The notes beneath the pieces are model-generated. The model searched no databases and was not told where the DNA came from. It was given only the letters and a program-made list of their open reading frames with translations. From NCBI GenBank assembly GCA_017451385.1, contig JAFSPS010000036.1:1-52604 (forward strand): a stretch of 52,604 bases of DNA, written 5' to 3'. A program made the position numbers and the translations under genes. Positions 26,931 to 35,035 of the stretch are shown here, piece after piece; the first letter of the stretch is position 1; every line of letters starts with the position of its first letter. This DNA comes from Bacteroidales bacterium (lineage in GTDB: Bacteria > Bacteroidota > Bacteroidia > Bacteroidales > P3).

Positions 26931-27995
26931 CTAAAATGCCATCTGCACCTGTGTGGCCCATAGGTGGGAGGTGGGAGCGGAGGGGCTGGCGGTATGCACA
27001 TATTGCGTAGCTATGCGGCAGTTGCGGTAAATCCAGTATTGCAGTCCTATCGTGTAGTTAGTGGTCTGTGTTGCTTGTGGCACCATCTTCTGTTGCTCTT
27101 TGTCGAGCGTGCTGTTGCGGTTGAGGTAGTCAATGTCGAGAACCACATCAAGTTTCGGTAGTGTGCGAATCCACAGTTCGGCATACCCGCCACACATAGG
27201 TGTGTTGCCGTCAACGCCGCCCATCCATTCGCCGCGGAAAGTGATGCGTTCATAGTGGGCCTTCACGCCGGCGCTCCAGCGGTTGCGCCGATATTCTTCG
27301 CCTGAGGTGATGCCGCTGAACGGACTGTCGTTGCGTGCTGTGCCACGTCCTATGATACATGAGGCTGTCAGCTGCACCTCTTTGATGGGTATGATATTGA
27401 GCATGGCTACAAGGTCTTTGCTGCGGTTGTTGTCGCGCTGGTTCACGCCGGCGCCGTTGAACAGACCTACGCTGTAGCTCATTAGTGCGTGCCCGTCGCT
27501 GCCGTGAAGCACCTCGCCAGAGAGCATGATGCCTTGGTCGCGTCCTGCCATAAGGCCGTAGAGCGGGTCGCTCACAACGCCCGCCATATAGCATACGCTG
27601 CTATTGGTATTGAGGGCTCCTATGAGTGTCGGCGGCATGACATTCTCTATGGTGTATGGGGTCTTGAACTGTCCCATGCGTACTTTGAGCCATGGCGCAA
27701 AGGTGTATTGTGCATAGTACTCCTGCAACAGCAGATACAGATGTTGCGGGCTTGCCATGTCGGCCATCAGGCGGAATGACAGCCTCTCGGTGAGCGAAGC
27801 ATCGGCAATCAGCACCACATGCTTGAAATTAAAATCGTTGGTCTCTTTGCCAGCATTGTTGGTATAGTCGTAGTTGGCTTGTACGAAGCCGTGGAGAGAG
27901 AGTTTCTGTACATCGCCTATTGAGAGAAAGGATGTCTGAGAGTAGGCTATTGTGTTCAGTACTGTTAGCAGAGTAAAGAGTAATATCTTTTTCAT
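26931..27995 (-). CDS. OprO/OprP-like porin (Porin_O_P family)
   Basis: 354-residue precursor with a Sec signal peptide (MKKILLFTLLTVLNTIAYSQ). The mature protein starts with a segment before LHGFVQANYDYTN and has the alternating amphipathic strands of a porin; LKVRMGQFKTPYTIENVMPP and DQGIMLSGEVL are typical of the phosphate-selective porin O/P family, and it ends in a Phe (VQMAF), the outer-membrane insertion signal. Substrate is uncertain (anions or phosphate by family). It lies 96 bp downstream of the symporter gene on the same strand, so outer- and inner-membrane uptake of one compound is possible. Confidence 0.82.
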   Translation of the reverse strand: MKKILLFTLLTVLNTIAYSQTSFLSIGDVQKLSLHGFVQANYDYTNNAGKETNDFNFKHVVLIADASLTERLSFRLMADMASPQHLYLLLQEYYAQYTFAPWLKVRMGQFKTPYTIENVMPPTLIGALNTNSSVCYMAGVVSDPLYGLMAGRDQGIMLSGEVLHGSDGHALMSYSVGLFNGAGVNQRDNNRSKDLVAMLNIIPIKEVQLTASCIIGRGTARNDSPFSGITSGEEYRRNRWSAGVKAHYERITFRGEWMGGVDGNTPMCGGYAELWIRTLPKLDVVLDIDYLNRNSTLDKEQQKMVPQATQTTNYTIGLQYWIYRNCRIATQYVHTASPSAPTSHLWATQVQMAF

Positions 27996-28091
27996 TCTTA
28001 TAGGATAGGGTACGGCCTATTGATGGTTAATGTTTTATATTTCGCTATTCGTTGATAATGGTTCGCTGCCTAAGGCACTATCTTCATACCG

Positions 28092-28946
28092 CTAATTGAC
28101 GCTCTTCTTCCTCACGATGGCAACGTATGGCAGTAGCACGAGATTCATCACCAGCGAATAGACCACTGCCGGCACGGCTATCTCCTGACTGTTGAAGATG
28201 AATGGACTGGTAGCCACGGCTATAGCCTGTGCCGCATTCTGCATGCCTACTTCGATGACCACGGTGCGCCGCTCTATCCCTCGCAGACCTCCTATGCGCG
28301 ACAGCAGCGAGGCGCATGCTATGGCAGACAGGATTAGTGCTATCACGCACAATCCAACACTGCCAATATTGCCGAAGATGATGCGATAGTTTTGAATGAA
28401 GAACACTGTTATCAGCAGCAGCAAGGCGGGGAAGGCTGTCTTGGACAGTACGCGGTCTATGGCTGCCGCAGCCGTAGGCCACGCATAATGCACCACAATG
28501 CCTATGGCGACAGGAAGAAGCATGAGCAAGAGGTTCTGCTTTAAGAGGTTGCCCACAGGTAGCGTGATGCCTACGGCATCGCCCACCCATGCCGTCACCC
28601 AGCTCATTACCAGCGGTATGGTGATGAGGGTGACGAGGCTGCTTACCGCGGTAAGGGTAACGGAGAGTGCCACATCGCCGCCAGCCAGCTTAGAAAAGAT
28701 ATTTGACGAGCTGCCTCCGGGGCTACAGGCTATGAGTACCAGTCCGATGAAGAACGCTGGCGGAAAGTGGAACAGCCAACCCAGTCCTATCGCTATGAGA
28801 GGCAGCAGCACCAGTTGTCCTGTCAGGGCTATGAGCATTGCCTTAGGGCGTTTCACTACGCGACCAAAGTCTTCCATGCGCAGCGTAAGGCCCAAATCGA
28901 ACATCAGAATGGTGAGTATAGGTACAACGATATATATGGTATTCAT
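28092..28946 (-). CDS. Bile acid:sodium symporter (BASS/SBF) family transporter
   Basis: 284-residue inner-membrane protein with about nine or ten membrane segments. The start has a LTLRMEDFGRVVKRPKAMLI motif, followed by LIACSPGGSSSNIFSKLAGG with the conserved sodium-site region of the first crossover, and a second crossover EVGMQNAAQAIAVATSPFIF. These are the signatures of the SBF/BASS family; bacterial members take up bile acids, pantothenate precursors or other organic anions with Na+. The substrate is not readable from sequence. It is followed on the same strand by an OprP-like porin. Confidence 0.88.
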   Translation of the reverse strand: MNTIYIVVPILTILMFDLGLTLRMEDFGRVVKRPKAMLIALTGQLVLLPLIAIGLGWLFHFPPAFFIGLVLIACSPGGSSSNIFSKLAGGDVALSVTLTAVSSLVTLITIPLVMSWVTAWVGDAVGITLPVGNLLKQNLLLMLLPVAIGIVVHYAWPTAAAAIDRVLSKTAFPALLLLITVFFIQNYRIIFGNIGSVGLCVIALILSAIACASLLSRIGGLRGIERRTVVIEVGMQNAAQAIAVATSPFIFNSQEIAVPAVVYSLVMNLVLLPYVAIVRKKSVN

Positions 28947-29062
28947 TTGTTAGATAAAATCGGGTTGTTAACTATCAATGGTGTTCAGAAACAGCTTTCA
29001 AACAACGATAAAATGTTATTTGAATGCCGTTCAAATATGTCTATCGGCATTGGCCCTTGATG

Positions 29063-30091
29063 TCAGTCGAAGAGGTTTTTCATCTCGTCGCCCGTCCGTT
29101 TAATCAAGTCAGTAAGTTTATATCTTGATGCAGGGGTTATCTTCAGCTCATCGTCCGCGCACTCCGTCTCGTAGTGCACCCTGCGTCCGGCAAGGATGGC
29201 ATCGACAAAGGCGTTGAACTCTGCCATAGTGCGATGCAGATAGCCCGACACTTCGTGACCATGTTTCTTATAGCGGAATGTCCAATAGACATAGTTGTTT
29301 TCTTCAAATATGCTTGTCAGGCATTCGCCGCCGCCATAGTGGTTGCGGAAGAGCGAGATGCAGCGATAGGGCACCACCTTGTCTATCTCGCCATAGAAGA
29401 AAGCCGTCGGGGCAGGCTCTACGGCGTACTCCAGTGGGCCGCAGTGGTTGAAGATGGCACCGGCATAAGCCACTACGGCGGCGGGGCGGAAGCCTTCCGG
29501 CAGTTCGGCTGCGGTGGCAAGTCCATTGCAGCGGGCAAAGTCGAGTTGCAACACTGAGATGGCTCCTGCGCTGCTGCCGGCAAGGATGATGGCGGCGGTG
29601 TCTATATCCAAACTCGCTGCATTGTTCACAAGGTAGGCTACTGCTGCGGCACAGTCGGCAGCGGCATAGTTGAACGCGCTATCCAGTATGTCGAGCATCT
29701 GTGAGCGTGGCACCTCGTTGAAATCAATGCCGGCGAAAAACTTGCGGTAGTCCATAGCTGCTACGGCATAGCCGTCTTGCAAGAGCGCGTTGGCATCAAT
29801 CCGTGTCAGTTTGTCGTTGCGGTGTCCGTTGATGAAGGCTCCGCCATAGAGATATACCACTGTGGGATGTCCTTTGCGCCATGTCTTGGGATGATAGAAA
29901 TTGAGATAGAGGCTGTCTGCACCCCTCACTACATACAGATGCGTGCTGCTGTCGGCAAATTCTATATGTGGTATGCGGTGTATGGTGCTGTCTATTTGTG
30001 CCGATACCTTATAGGTGCTACAGGTCATGAAAGCCAATGCTATGCAACAGGCTGCTGTTGCTTTAAGTATCATTTGTATATCTCTTTTCAT
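29063..30091 (-). CDS. Exported alpha/beta-hydrolase (esterase-like)
   Basis: 342-residue precursor. The N-terminus has a hydrophobic segment ending FMTCSTYKVSA, so either a lipobox-type or a Sec cleavage is possible. The catalytic core has the oxyanion motif VVYLYGGAFINGHRN (an HGG variant), the nucleophile elbow GSSAGA, the Asp in GEIDKVVPY and the His in KKHGHEVSGYLH. This resembles the hormone-sensitive-lipase/alpha-beta hydrolase 3 group; Bacteroidota members often deacetylate or de-esterify glycans. Substrate unknown. It has its own -7 element at 30118-30125. Confidence 0.82.
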   Translation of the reverse strand: MKRDIQMILKATAACCIALAFMTCSTYKVSAQIDSTIHRIPHIEFADSSTHLYVVRGADSLYLNFYHPKTWRKGHPTVVYLYGGAFINGHRNDKLTRIDANALLQDGYAVAAMDYRKFFAGIDFNEVPRSQMLDILDSAFNYAAADCAAAVAYLVNNAASLDIDTAAIILAGSSAGAISVLQLDFARCNGLATAAELPEGFRPAAVVAYAGAIFNHCGPLEYAVEPAPTAFFYGEIDKVVPYRCISLFRNHYGGGECLTSIFEENNYVYWTFRYKKHGHEVSGYLHRTMAEFNAFVDAILAGRRVHYETECADDELKITPASRYKLTDLIKRTGDEMKNLFD

Positions 30092-30117
30092 GGTTCTATG
30101 TTTGGTGAAAGAAAATG

Positions 30118-30125
30118 CAAAAATA
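30118..30125 (-). promoter_or_regulatory. -7 element (TATTTTTG) of the esterase gene
   Basis: Minus-strand TATTTTTG, 27 bp upstream of ATG 30091; no convincing -33. Confidence 0.5.
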
Positions 30126-30226
30126 CATTTTTTCGCCGAAACATCTAAGGGATATACGCTACACGATATTCATATATTCTTGTTTTTATATATTTATCCT
30201 CCTATGTGGAGCGTTTCGGGACATAC

Positions 30227-30263
30227 AACAAAAAGGGCATCACGTTTGCGATGCCCTTTTGTT
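30227..30263 (-). terminator. Terminator of the peptide transporter gene
   Basis: AACAAAAAGGGCATC (30227-30241) pairs with GATGCCCTTTTGTT (30250-30263) around an 8-nt loop. On the minus strand it ends in a T-rich stretch 26 bp after the transporter stop. It can work in both directions. Confidence 0.85.
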
Positions 30264-30288
30264 AGTAGTATTGTTATTGTCTATTGTC

Positions 30289-31860
30289 TTATTGTTTGTC
30301 GGCAGTAATGCGCTCGAGCCATTTGAGCATGCCGAACATCACAAATCCTGCTATCAAGCAAACAATGAGGAAGAAAGCCCATGTCATCCACAGGTTGGGC
30401 AGTTTGTTGAACAAGATGGGTCCAATCATGATGAGGAGATTGCCGATGGCTGTAGCGGTGAGCCACAGACCCTGGCAGATACCTTGGATATGCTTAGGGG
30501 CAATCTTAGATACAAAGCTCAGGCCAAGAGGACTGATGAACAGCTCGGCGACAGTCAGGAAGAAATAGGTAACGATGAGGACCCATGCGTCGGCCTTCAT
30601 GCTTTTGATGGTGGCAGCATCCTGCTCCATAAAGGCTGTGCCTGAAGGATAGTTCATGTACATGCTGAAAATCATAAGGAAGAGGTAGGCGCATCCGGCA
30701 AAGAACATGCCGAGGACAATCTTCTTGGGCGTGGAGAATTTGCGTCCCCACGCTGTGCCGAAGAGCCACATAATTACGGGTGTCAGCAGAATGACAAGTG
30801 CGGGGTTGAGGAACTGCCATACTTCGGGGGCCACACTTTCGGAATTGACGAAGTTGCGGGCGAAGAGGGAGAGTGACTGACCATTCTGGTGGAACGACAT
30901 CCAGAAGAACACGCAGATGCCGAGCACTGCATAGAGGCCTGCCATGCGCTGTTTGATGTCTTTGGCCATAGCAGCTTTCTCTTCTGCCGTATATTCCACA
31001 GTGACTTTCTCTGCCTTCTTGGCAGGTGCGGGGAATTGTTTTTTGAAGGCGAGGAAGATGATGAGAGAGATGAGCATAGCTGCCACTGAGGCTATGAAGC
31101 TGTAGTGTACGCCGGTGTTGAATACTTGAAGATAGCTCTCGCAGGCTGCCATCATATTGCTGGGGTCAAAATTCTGGTTGCTGGCCTCCATCCATGTGGT
31201 GAGGTTTGCCATCTGCGTAGCATCCATGCCGTTGGCGTTGTTGATATACTGATGGCAGAGTGCAGGGAGGTCCGAGTTATAGGTCATGCCATTGCGCCCC
31301 AGCCACCACTGACGCAGGAAAGGAGCGACAAAAGGAGCGAGAACACCACCGATGTTGATGAAGACATAGAAAATCTGGAAGCCGGGGTCGCGTTTGCTCT
31401 GTGCGTCGGCAAGAGCCTTAGGCCCTTTCTTTGCAGCTTCTGCCTCGAGGTTGTCATACATCTGACCTACGATGGCTTGCAGATTGCCCTTGAAAAGTCC
31501 GTTGCCGGCAGCGATGACGAAGAGGGCGATGCAGGTGATGACCAGTACCAGTGTCTTGCTTTCAACATTTACCGTCATGGGGATTGACAGGACGATGTAG
31601 CCTGCTGCCATGGTGACAAGACCAGCCATGATGGTGCCTTTGTAGTTCTGCAGCTTGTCGGCGATAATACCGCCAGGAAGAGCCATCACATAGATGGAGA
31701 AATAAAAGATTGCGTAGATGATGGCTGCCGTCTCATCAGGAATGCCGAATTTAGAGCATAGGAAGAGGAGCAGTACCGCATTCATGATGTAGTAGCCGAA
31801 ACGTTCGCCCATGTTGCTAAGGGCGGCGGCTAACAATCCTTTGGGATGTCCTTTAAACAT
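30289..31860 (-). CDS. POT/PTR2-family proton-coupled oligopeptide transporter
   Basis: 523-residue major-facilitator protein. The N-terminus has the proton-coupling motif GERFGYYIMNAVLLLFL (ExxERFxYY) followed by FYFSIYVMALPGGIIADKLQ; the PTR2 signature GNGLFKGNLQAIVGQMYD is also present, with FINIGGVLAPFVAPFLRQWW. It has a cytoplasmic basic/acidic loop in the middle (KKQFPAPAKKAEKVTVEYTA) and a C-terminal half of six helices. It should import di- and tripeptides with protons. Monocistronic, ending at a strong terminator; -7 element at 31958-31965 (TAAATTTG on the minus strand). Confidence 0.93.
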   Translation of the reverse strand: MFKGHPKGLLAAALSNMGERFGYYIMNAVLLLFLCSKFGIPDETAAIIYAIFYFSIYVMALPGGIIADKLQNYKGTIMAGLVTMAAGYIVLSIPMTVNVESKTLVLVITCIALFVIAAGNGLFKGNLQAIVGQMYDNLEAEAAKKGPKALADAQSKRDPGFQIFYVFINIGGVLAPFVAPFLRQWWLGRNGMTYNSDLPALCHQYINNANGMDATQMANLTTWMEASNQNFDPSNMMAACESYLQVFNTGVHYSFIASVAAMLISLIIFLAFKKQFPAPAKKAEKVTVEYTAEEKAAMAKDIKQRMAGLYAVLGICVFFWMSFHQNGQSLSLFARNFVNSESVAPEVWQFLNPALVILLTPVIMWLFGTAWGRKFSTPKKIVLGMFFAGCAYLFLMIFSMYMNYPSGTAFMEQDAATIKSMKADAWVLIVTYFFLTVAELFISPLGLSFVSKIAPKHIQGICQGLWLTATAIGNLLIMIGPILFNKLPNLWMTWAFFLIVCLIAGFVMFGMLKWLERITADKQ

Positions 31861-31957
31861 ACGATTAGTGTTTTTTTGGTTATACTTTATTGAATTATTG
31901 TTTTTTATCTCTTCTTCGTCGCAGGGTTTGAAAAATCAATAGACTAAAACCAACGTG

Positions 31958-31965
31958 CAAATTTA
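31958..31965 (-). promoter_or_regulatory. -7 element (TAAATTTG) of the peptide transporter
   Basis: Minus-strand TAAATTTG, 98 bp upstream of ATG 31860. It leaves a 5' UTR of about 90 nt with T-rich plus-strand DNA and no structure that I recognise. Confidence 0.45.
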
Positions 31966-32008
31966 CATAATTTAATTGAATTTATCACTATCATACGATA
32001 AGAAAATG

Positions 32009-32016
32009 TATTTTTG
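32009..32016 (+). promoter_or_regulatory. -7 element (TATTTTTG) of tsaC
   Basis: TATTTTTG fits TAnnTTTG. It lies after the earliest in-frame start candidates of the gene and so supports ATG 32048. Confidence 0.5.
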
Positions 32017-32047
32017 CATTGGTAATGTTTCATATCGTGAGCGCATA

Positions 32048-32620
32048 ATGACATCTATAGAAACAATAGTATCAGAGGCTGTTGCCACGCTGCGTGCCGG
32101 TGGCACAATCCTTTACCCTACGGACACTATCTGGGGCATTGGTTGCAACGCTGCCGATGCCGCTGCGGTGGATAGTATCTATGCCGTCAAGCAGCGTGAC
32201 CACAGCAAGAGCATGCTTATCCTCGCTCGCGAGGAGTGGGCTGTTACGAACAATGACGATGTGAATGTCCTGCTCCGTTCCGACCGGCCTACGACAGTTA
32301 TCGTTCCTTGCGCCATGCTGACTGCCATGCCCTCCATAGCAGGCAACCTGTCGGCATCCGATGGCACCATCGGTGTGCGTGTCCCTCGCCATGCTTTCTG
32401 TCAAGAGATAATGAGCCGTTTAGGTTATCCGCTTGTCAGCACCTCGGCAAATTTCTCTGGCTGTCCCTCGCCGACTTCGTATGAAGAAATTGATGCAACA
32501 CTCATGGAAAGAGTGGATTACGTTGTGCCGAATGTTGCAGATTTCTCTAATCAGTCGTCGGTTGCCAGCAGGATAGTGAAGATTGACATGGAGGGCAGAA
32601 TAACGGTCATTCGTGATTAA
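32048..32620 (+). CDS. tsaC: Threonylcarbamoyl-AMP synthase (TsaC/YrdC/Sua5)
   Basis: 190 residues, YrdC-domain only, like TsaC rather than the longer Sua5. Motifs: LRAGGTILYPTDTIWGIGCN, VKQRDHSKSMLIL (the KxR and SKxxxxL signatures), GTIGVRVPRH and VSTSANFSG. It makes threonylcarbamoyl-AMP from Thr, bicarbonate and ATP for the t6A37 modification of ANN-decoding tRNAs. ATG 32048 is chosen from family alignment and the position of the -7 box. The next gene follows after 51 bp on the same strand. Confidence 0.93.
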   Translation: MTSIETIVSEAVATLRAGGTILYPTDTIWGIGCNAADAAAVDSIYAVKQRDHSKSMLILAREEWAVTNNDDVNVLLRSDRPTTVIVPCAMLTAMPSIAGNLSASDGTIGVRVPRHAFCQEIMSRLGYPLVSTSANFSGCPSPTSYEEIDATLMERVDYVVPNVADFSNQSSVASRIVKIDMEGRITVIRD

Positions 32621-32671
32621 CTACCTCAAAGTAAGATATATCAACACATAAAAGACAATAGTTCACGCAAT

Positions 32672-33793
32672 ATGAAGTTCAAACAGACAATTCTGTATTT
32701 TTTAGCCATTCTATGCAGCAGTATCGTTGTGCAGGCACAGACGGCAGAACAAAATGAGGCGTCGTTGCGCCGTGATATTGGCGAGATGCTGCTCGTAGGA
32801 TTTCGAGGGCAGGATGCCAAGAGTTGTGGACATATTGAGCGTGATATCAAGGAGTACCATATAGGTGGCGTAATACTGTTTGAATATGATGTTGCCAGTA
32901 GAACACGTAACCGCAATGTGGCGTCTCCCAGTCAGTTAAAACGTCTATGCAACCAGTTGCAGCAGATGGCAGGAGGCTCGTTGATTATCAGCATCGACCA
33001 AGAAGGCGGCAAAGTGTGCCGTATGCGTGCCAAAGATGGCTTCCACCGCACGCCATCACCGATGTACTGCGCACAGAGCGGTTACGATACTGTGCGGCAC
33101 TATGCGCGTCTCACCGCGCAGATGCTGCGTCAGGCAGGCGTCAATATGGACTTTGCCCCTGTGGCGGATGTCAATGTCAATCCATCGTGCCCGGTGATTG
33201 GTGCTATGGAGCGTAGTTTCTCCGCCGACACAGCCGTGGTCGCCCAATGTTGCGACATCTGGCTACAAGAGCTTGGCGGCATGAAGGTCGCTGGCTGTAT
33301 GAAACATTTCCCCGGTCATGGGTCGGCGAGTGGCGATACGCATCAGGGCCTTGTCGATGTATCTGGCTCTTGGCAGGAGTACGAGTTGGCTCCCTATCGT
33401 AGCCTCATTGCGTCGGGTAGCGTGCCGATGGTTATGGTGGCCCATGTTGTGAATAGCAAGATAGATAGCAAGTGGCCTGCATCCCTGTCATACAAAACTG
33501 TTACGGGTCTGCTGCGCAACAGGTTAGGTTTTGATGGCGTGGTGGTGACCGACGACTTGGAGATGGGGGCAATCATCAAGCAGTATGATTACGAGACCGT
33601 AATCTATCAGGCCATCATGGCTGGCAACGATATGCTGTGTCTCAGCAACAACGGGTCGGGCCGATACAATGCCGACATCGTGCCTCAGACGGTGGATATC
33701 ATTATGCGATTGGTTAAGGCTGGACGACTGACGGCAGAGCAGATACATGCGTCCGCTGAGCGCATACGCCGTTTGAAGAAGAGCATCATGTAG
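32672..33793 (+). CDS. Exported GH3 beta-N-acetylhexosaminidase (NagZ-like)
   Basis: 373-residue precursor with a Sec signal peptide (ILYFLAILCSSIVVQAQ). A single TIM-barrel GH3 domain: SIDQEGGKVCRM, then KHFPGHGSASGDTHQGL (K211 to L227) with the Asp-x-His dyad D222/H224 that acts as general acid/base in NagZ enzymes, and VVVTDDLEMGAI with nucleophile D294. It lacks the second GH3 domain. By family it removes N-acetylglucosamine or similar residues, probably from peptidoglycan fragments in the periplasm. Assignment to a precise substrate is not possible. Confidence 0.88.
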   Translation: MKFKQTILYFLAILCSSIVVQAQTAEQNEASLRRDIGEMLLVGFRGQDAKSCGHIERDIKEYHIGGVILFEYDVASRTRNRNVASPSQLKRLCNQLQQMAGGSLIISIDQEGGKVCRMRAKDGFHRTPSPMYCAQSGYDTVRHYARLTAQMLRQAGVNMDFAPVADVNVNPSCPVIGAMERSFSADTAVVAQCCDIWLQELGGMKVAGCMKHFPGHGSASGDTHQGLVDVSGSWQEYELAPYRSLIASGSVPMVMVAHVVNSKIDSKWPASLSYKTVTGLLRNRLGFDGVVVTDDLEMGAIIKQYDYETVIYQAIMAGNDMLCLSNNGSGRYNADIVPQTVDIIMRLVKAGRLTAEQIHASAERIRRLKKSIM

Positions 33794-34026
33794 TGTGATG
33801 CGGGGCTGTGCTTAATGTGCCGCAACAATCTTAGGTCGAGTCAGGGATTTTTTAATTTCTTTTTTTATATGAGTCCTTACTTGATTGCTCGGCGAATAAT
33901 GAATTATAACGAATTATTTTGTGGGTAAGCTGCTTTAGGGTGGGGTATCTCTGTTAATTACGGTTAATTAATTTGGCGGGCTGCTTTTGTGGGTATTAAC
34001 GCCTCGTCAGTTTCCTCATCGCCTTC

Positions 34027-34872
34027 TCAGGCCTTGCCCTGCACTATGCGCGAATGGGGTGGCACATCGTGAGTGAGCCAGATGTTGCCGCCTATGATTG
34101 AGTCGTGGCCTATACGCACACGTCCGAGGATTGAGGTGTTGCTGTATATGGTCACATTGTCCTCCACTATGGGGTGGCGTGGTTCGTTTATGGGGTTGCC
34201 TTGTGCGTCGTAGTGGAAGTTGCGTGCGCCGAGAGTCACGCCCTGGTAGAGCATGACGTTGTTGCCAATCACCGTTGTTTCGCCTATCACTACGCCTGTG
34301 CCGTGGTCTATGGCGAAGTGTTCACCAATCTTGGCGGCAGGGTGTATGTCGATGCCGGTGGTTGAATGGGCCAGCTCGGTAATGATGCGTGGCAGCAGGG
34401 GGATGCCGAGTTGCAGCATCTCGTGGGCGGTGCGGTAGTGCACCATGGCTTGCACTACGGGATAGCAGAATACGGCTTCGGTATGGCTGCTGGCGGCGGG
34501 GTCGTTCTGCGTCACGGCGGCGACATCTGTGAGCAGCAGGCGTTTTATCTCTGGCAGCCGCTGCATGAAGCTCAGCGACATCTGCTCGGCCTGCTGGTGA
34601 GCGTCGTCGCAGCTGCTGTTATTTGTTGAGGCCAGTCCGTGGCATGTCTGTGTGAGTAGCAGCTCGTAGGTGCGGCTTACGTCAACGAAAATGCCGCTGC
34701 CGAAAAACTGTGGGAAGATGGCTCCCTTTATGTGTTGGATAAGTTGTTGCAGGCTCTCTACACTGGGCAGTTCGTAGCGGCCAGTGAGGTGCATCTGCTC
34801 TTCGAGCGGCATGGGCTCGCTGAGGGCTCGTGCAGTGGTGGCTATTATCTCCAATTCGTTGTCGGTTGACAT
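34027..34872 (-). CDS. cysE: Serine O-acetyltransferase
   Basis: 281 residues. An alpha-helical N-terminal domain (1-155) is followed by a left-handed beta-helix of hexapeptide repeats: GIDIHPAAKIGEHFAIDHGT with the catalytic His, VVIGETTVIGNNVMLYQGVT, LGARNFHYDAQGNP, and HPIVEDNVTIYSNTSILGRV. It makes O-acetylserine from serine and acetyl-CoA for cysteine synthesis. The C-terminus is short (HSRIVQGKA) and lacks the usual cysteine-feedback tail, so regulation may differ. -7 element at 34896-34903. Confidence 0.92.
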   Translation of the reverse strand: MSTDNELEIIATTARALSEPMPLEEQMHLTGRYELPSVESLQQLIQHIKGAIFPQFFGSGIFVDVSRTYELLLTQTCHGLASTNNSSCDDAHQQAEQMSLSFMQRLPEIKRLLLTDVAAVTQNDPAASSHTEAVFCYPVVQAMVHYRTAHEMLQLGIPLLPRIITELAHSTTGIDIHPAAKIGEHFAIDHGTGVVIGETTVIGNNVMLYQGVTLGARNFHYDAQGNPINEPRHPIVEDNVTIYSNTSILGRVRIGHDSIIGGNIWLTHDVPPHSRIVQGKA

Positions 34873-34895
34873 GGCGTGATTGTTTTTTCGTTTTG

Positions 34896-34903
34896 CAAAA
34901 ATA
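34896..34903 (-). promoter_or_regulatory. -7 element (TATTTTTG) of cysE
   Basis: Minus-strand TATTTTTG, 24 bp upstream of ATG 34872. No clear -33 at 19-21 nt. Confidence 0.5.
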
Positions 34904-35035
34904 CAAATTTTATGAAAAATGACGGGGTGATGCTTTTTGCACTGTGTGATGCAGAGCAGGCCAATCCTCTCTATAAGTAGTGCGGAATAATGATGATTTA
35001 CAATATAGCAGGCGAAAAATCGTTATTTCTTGAAG

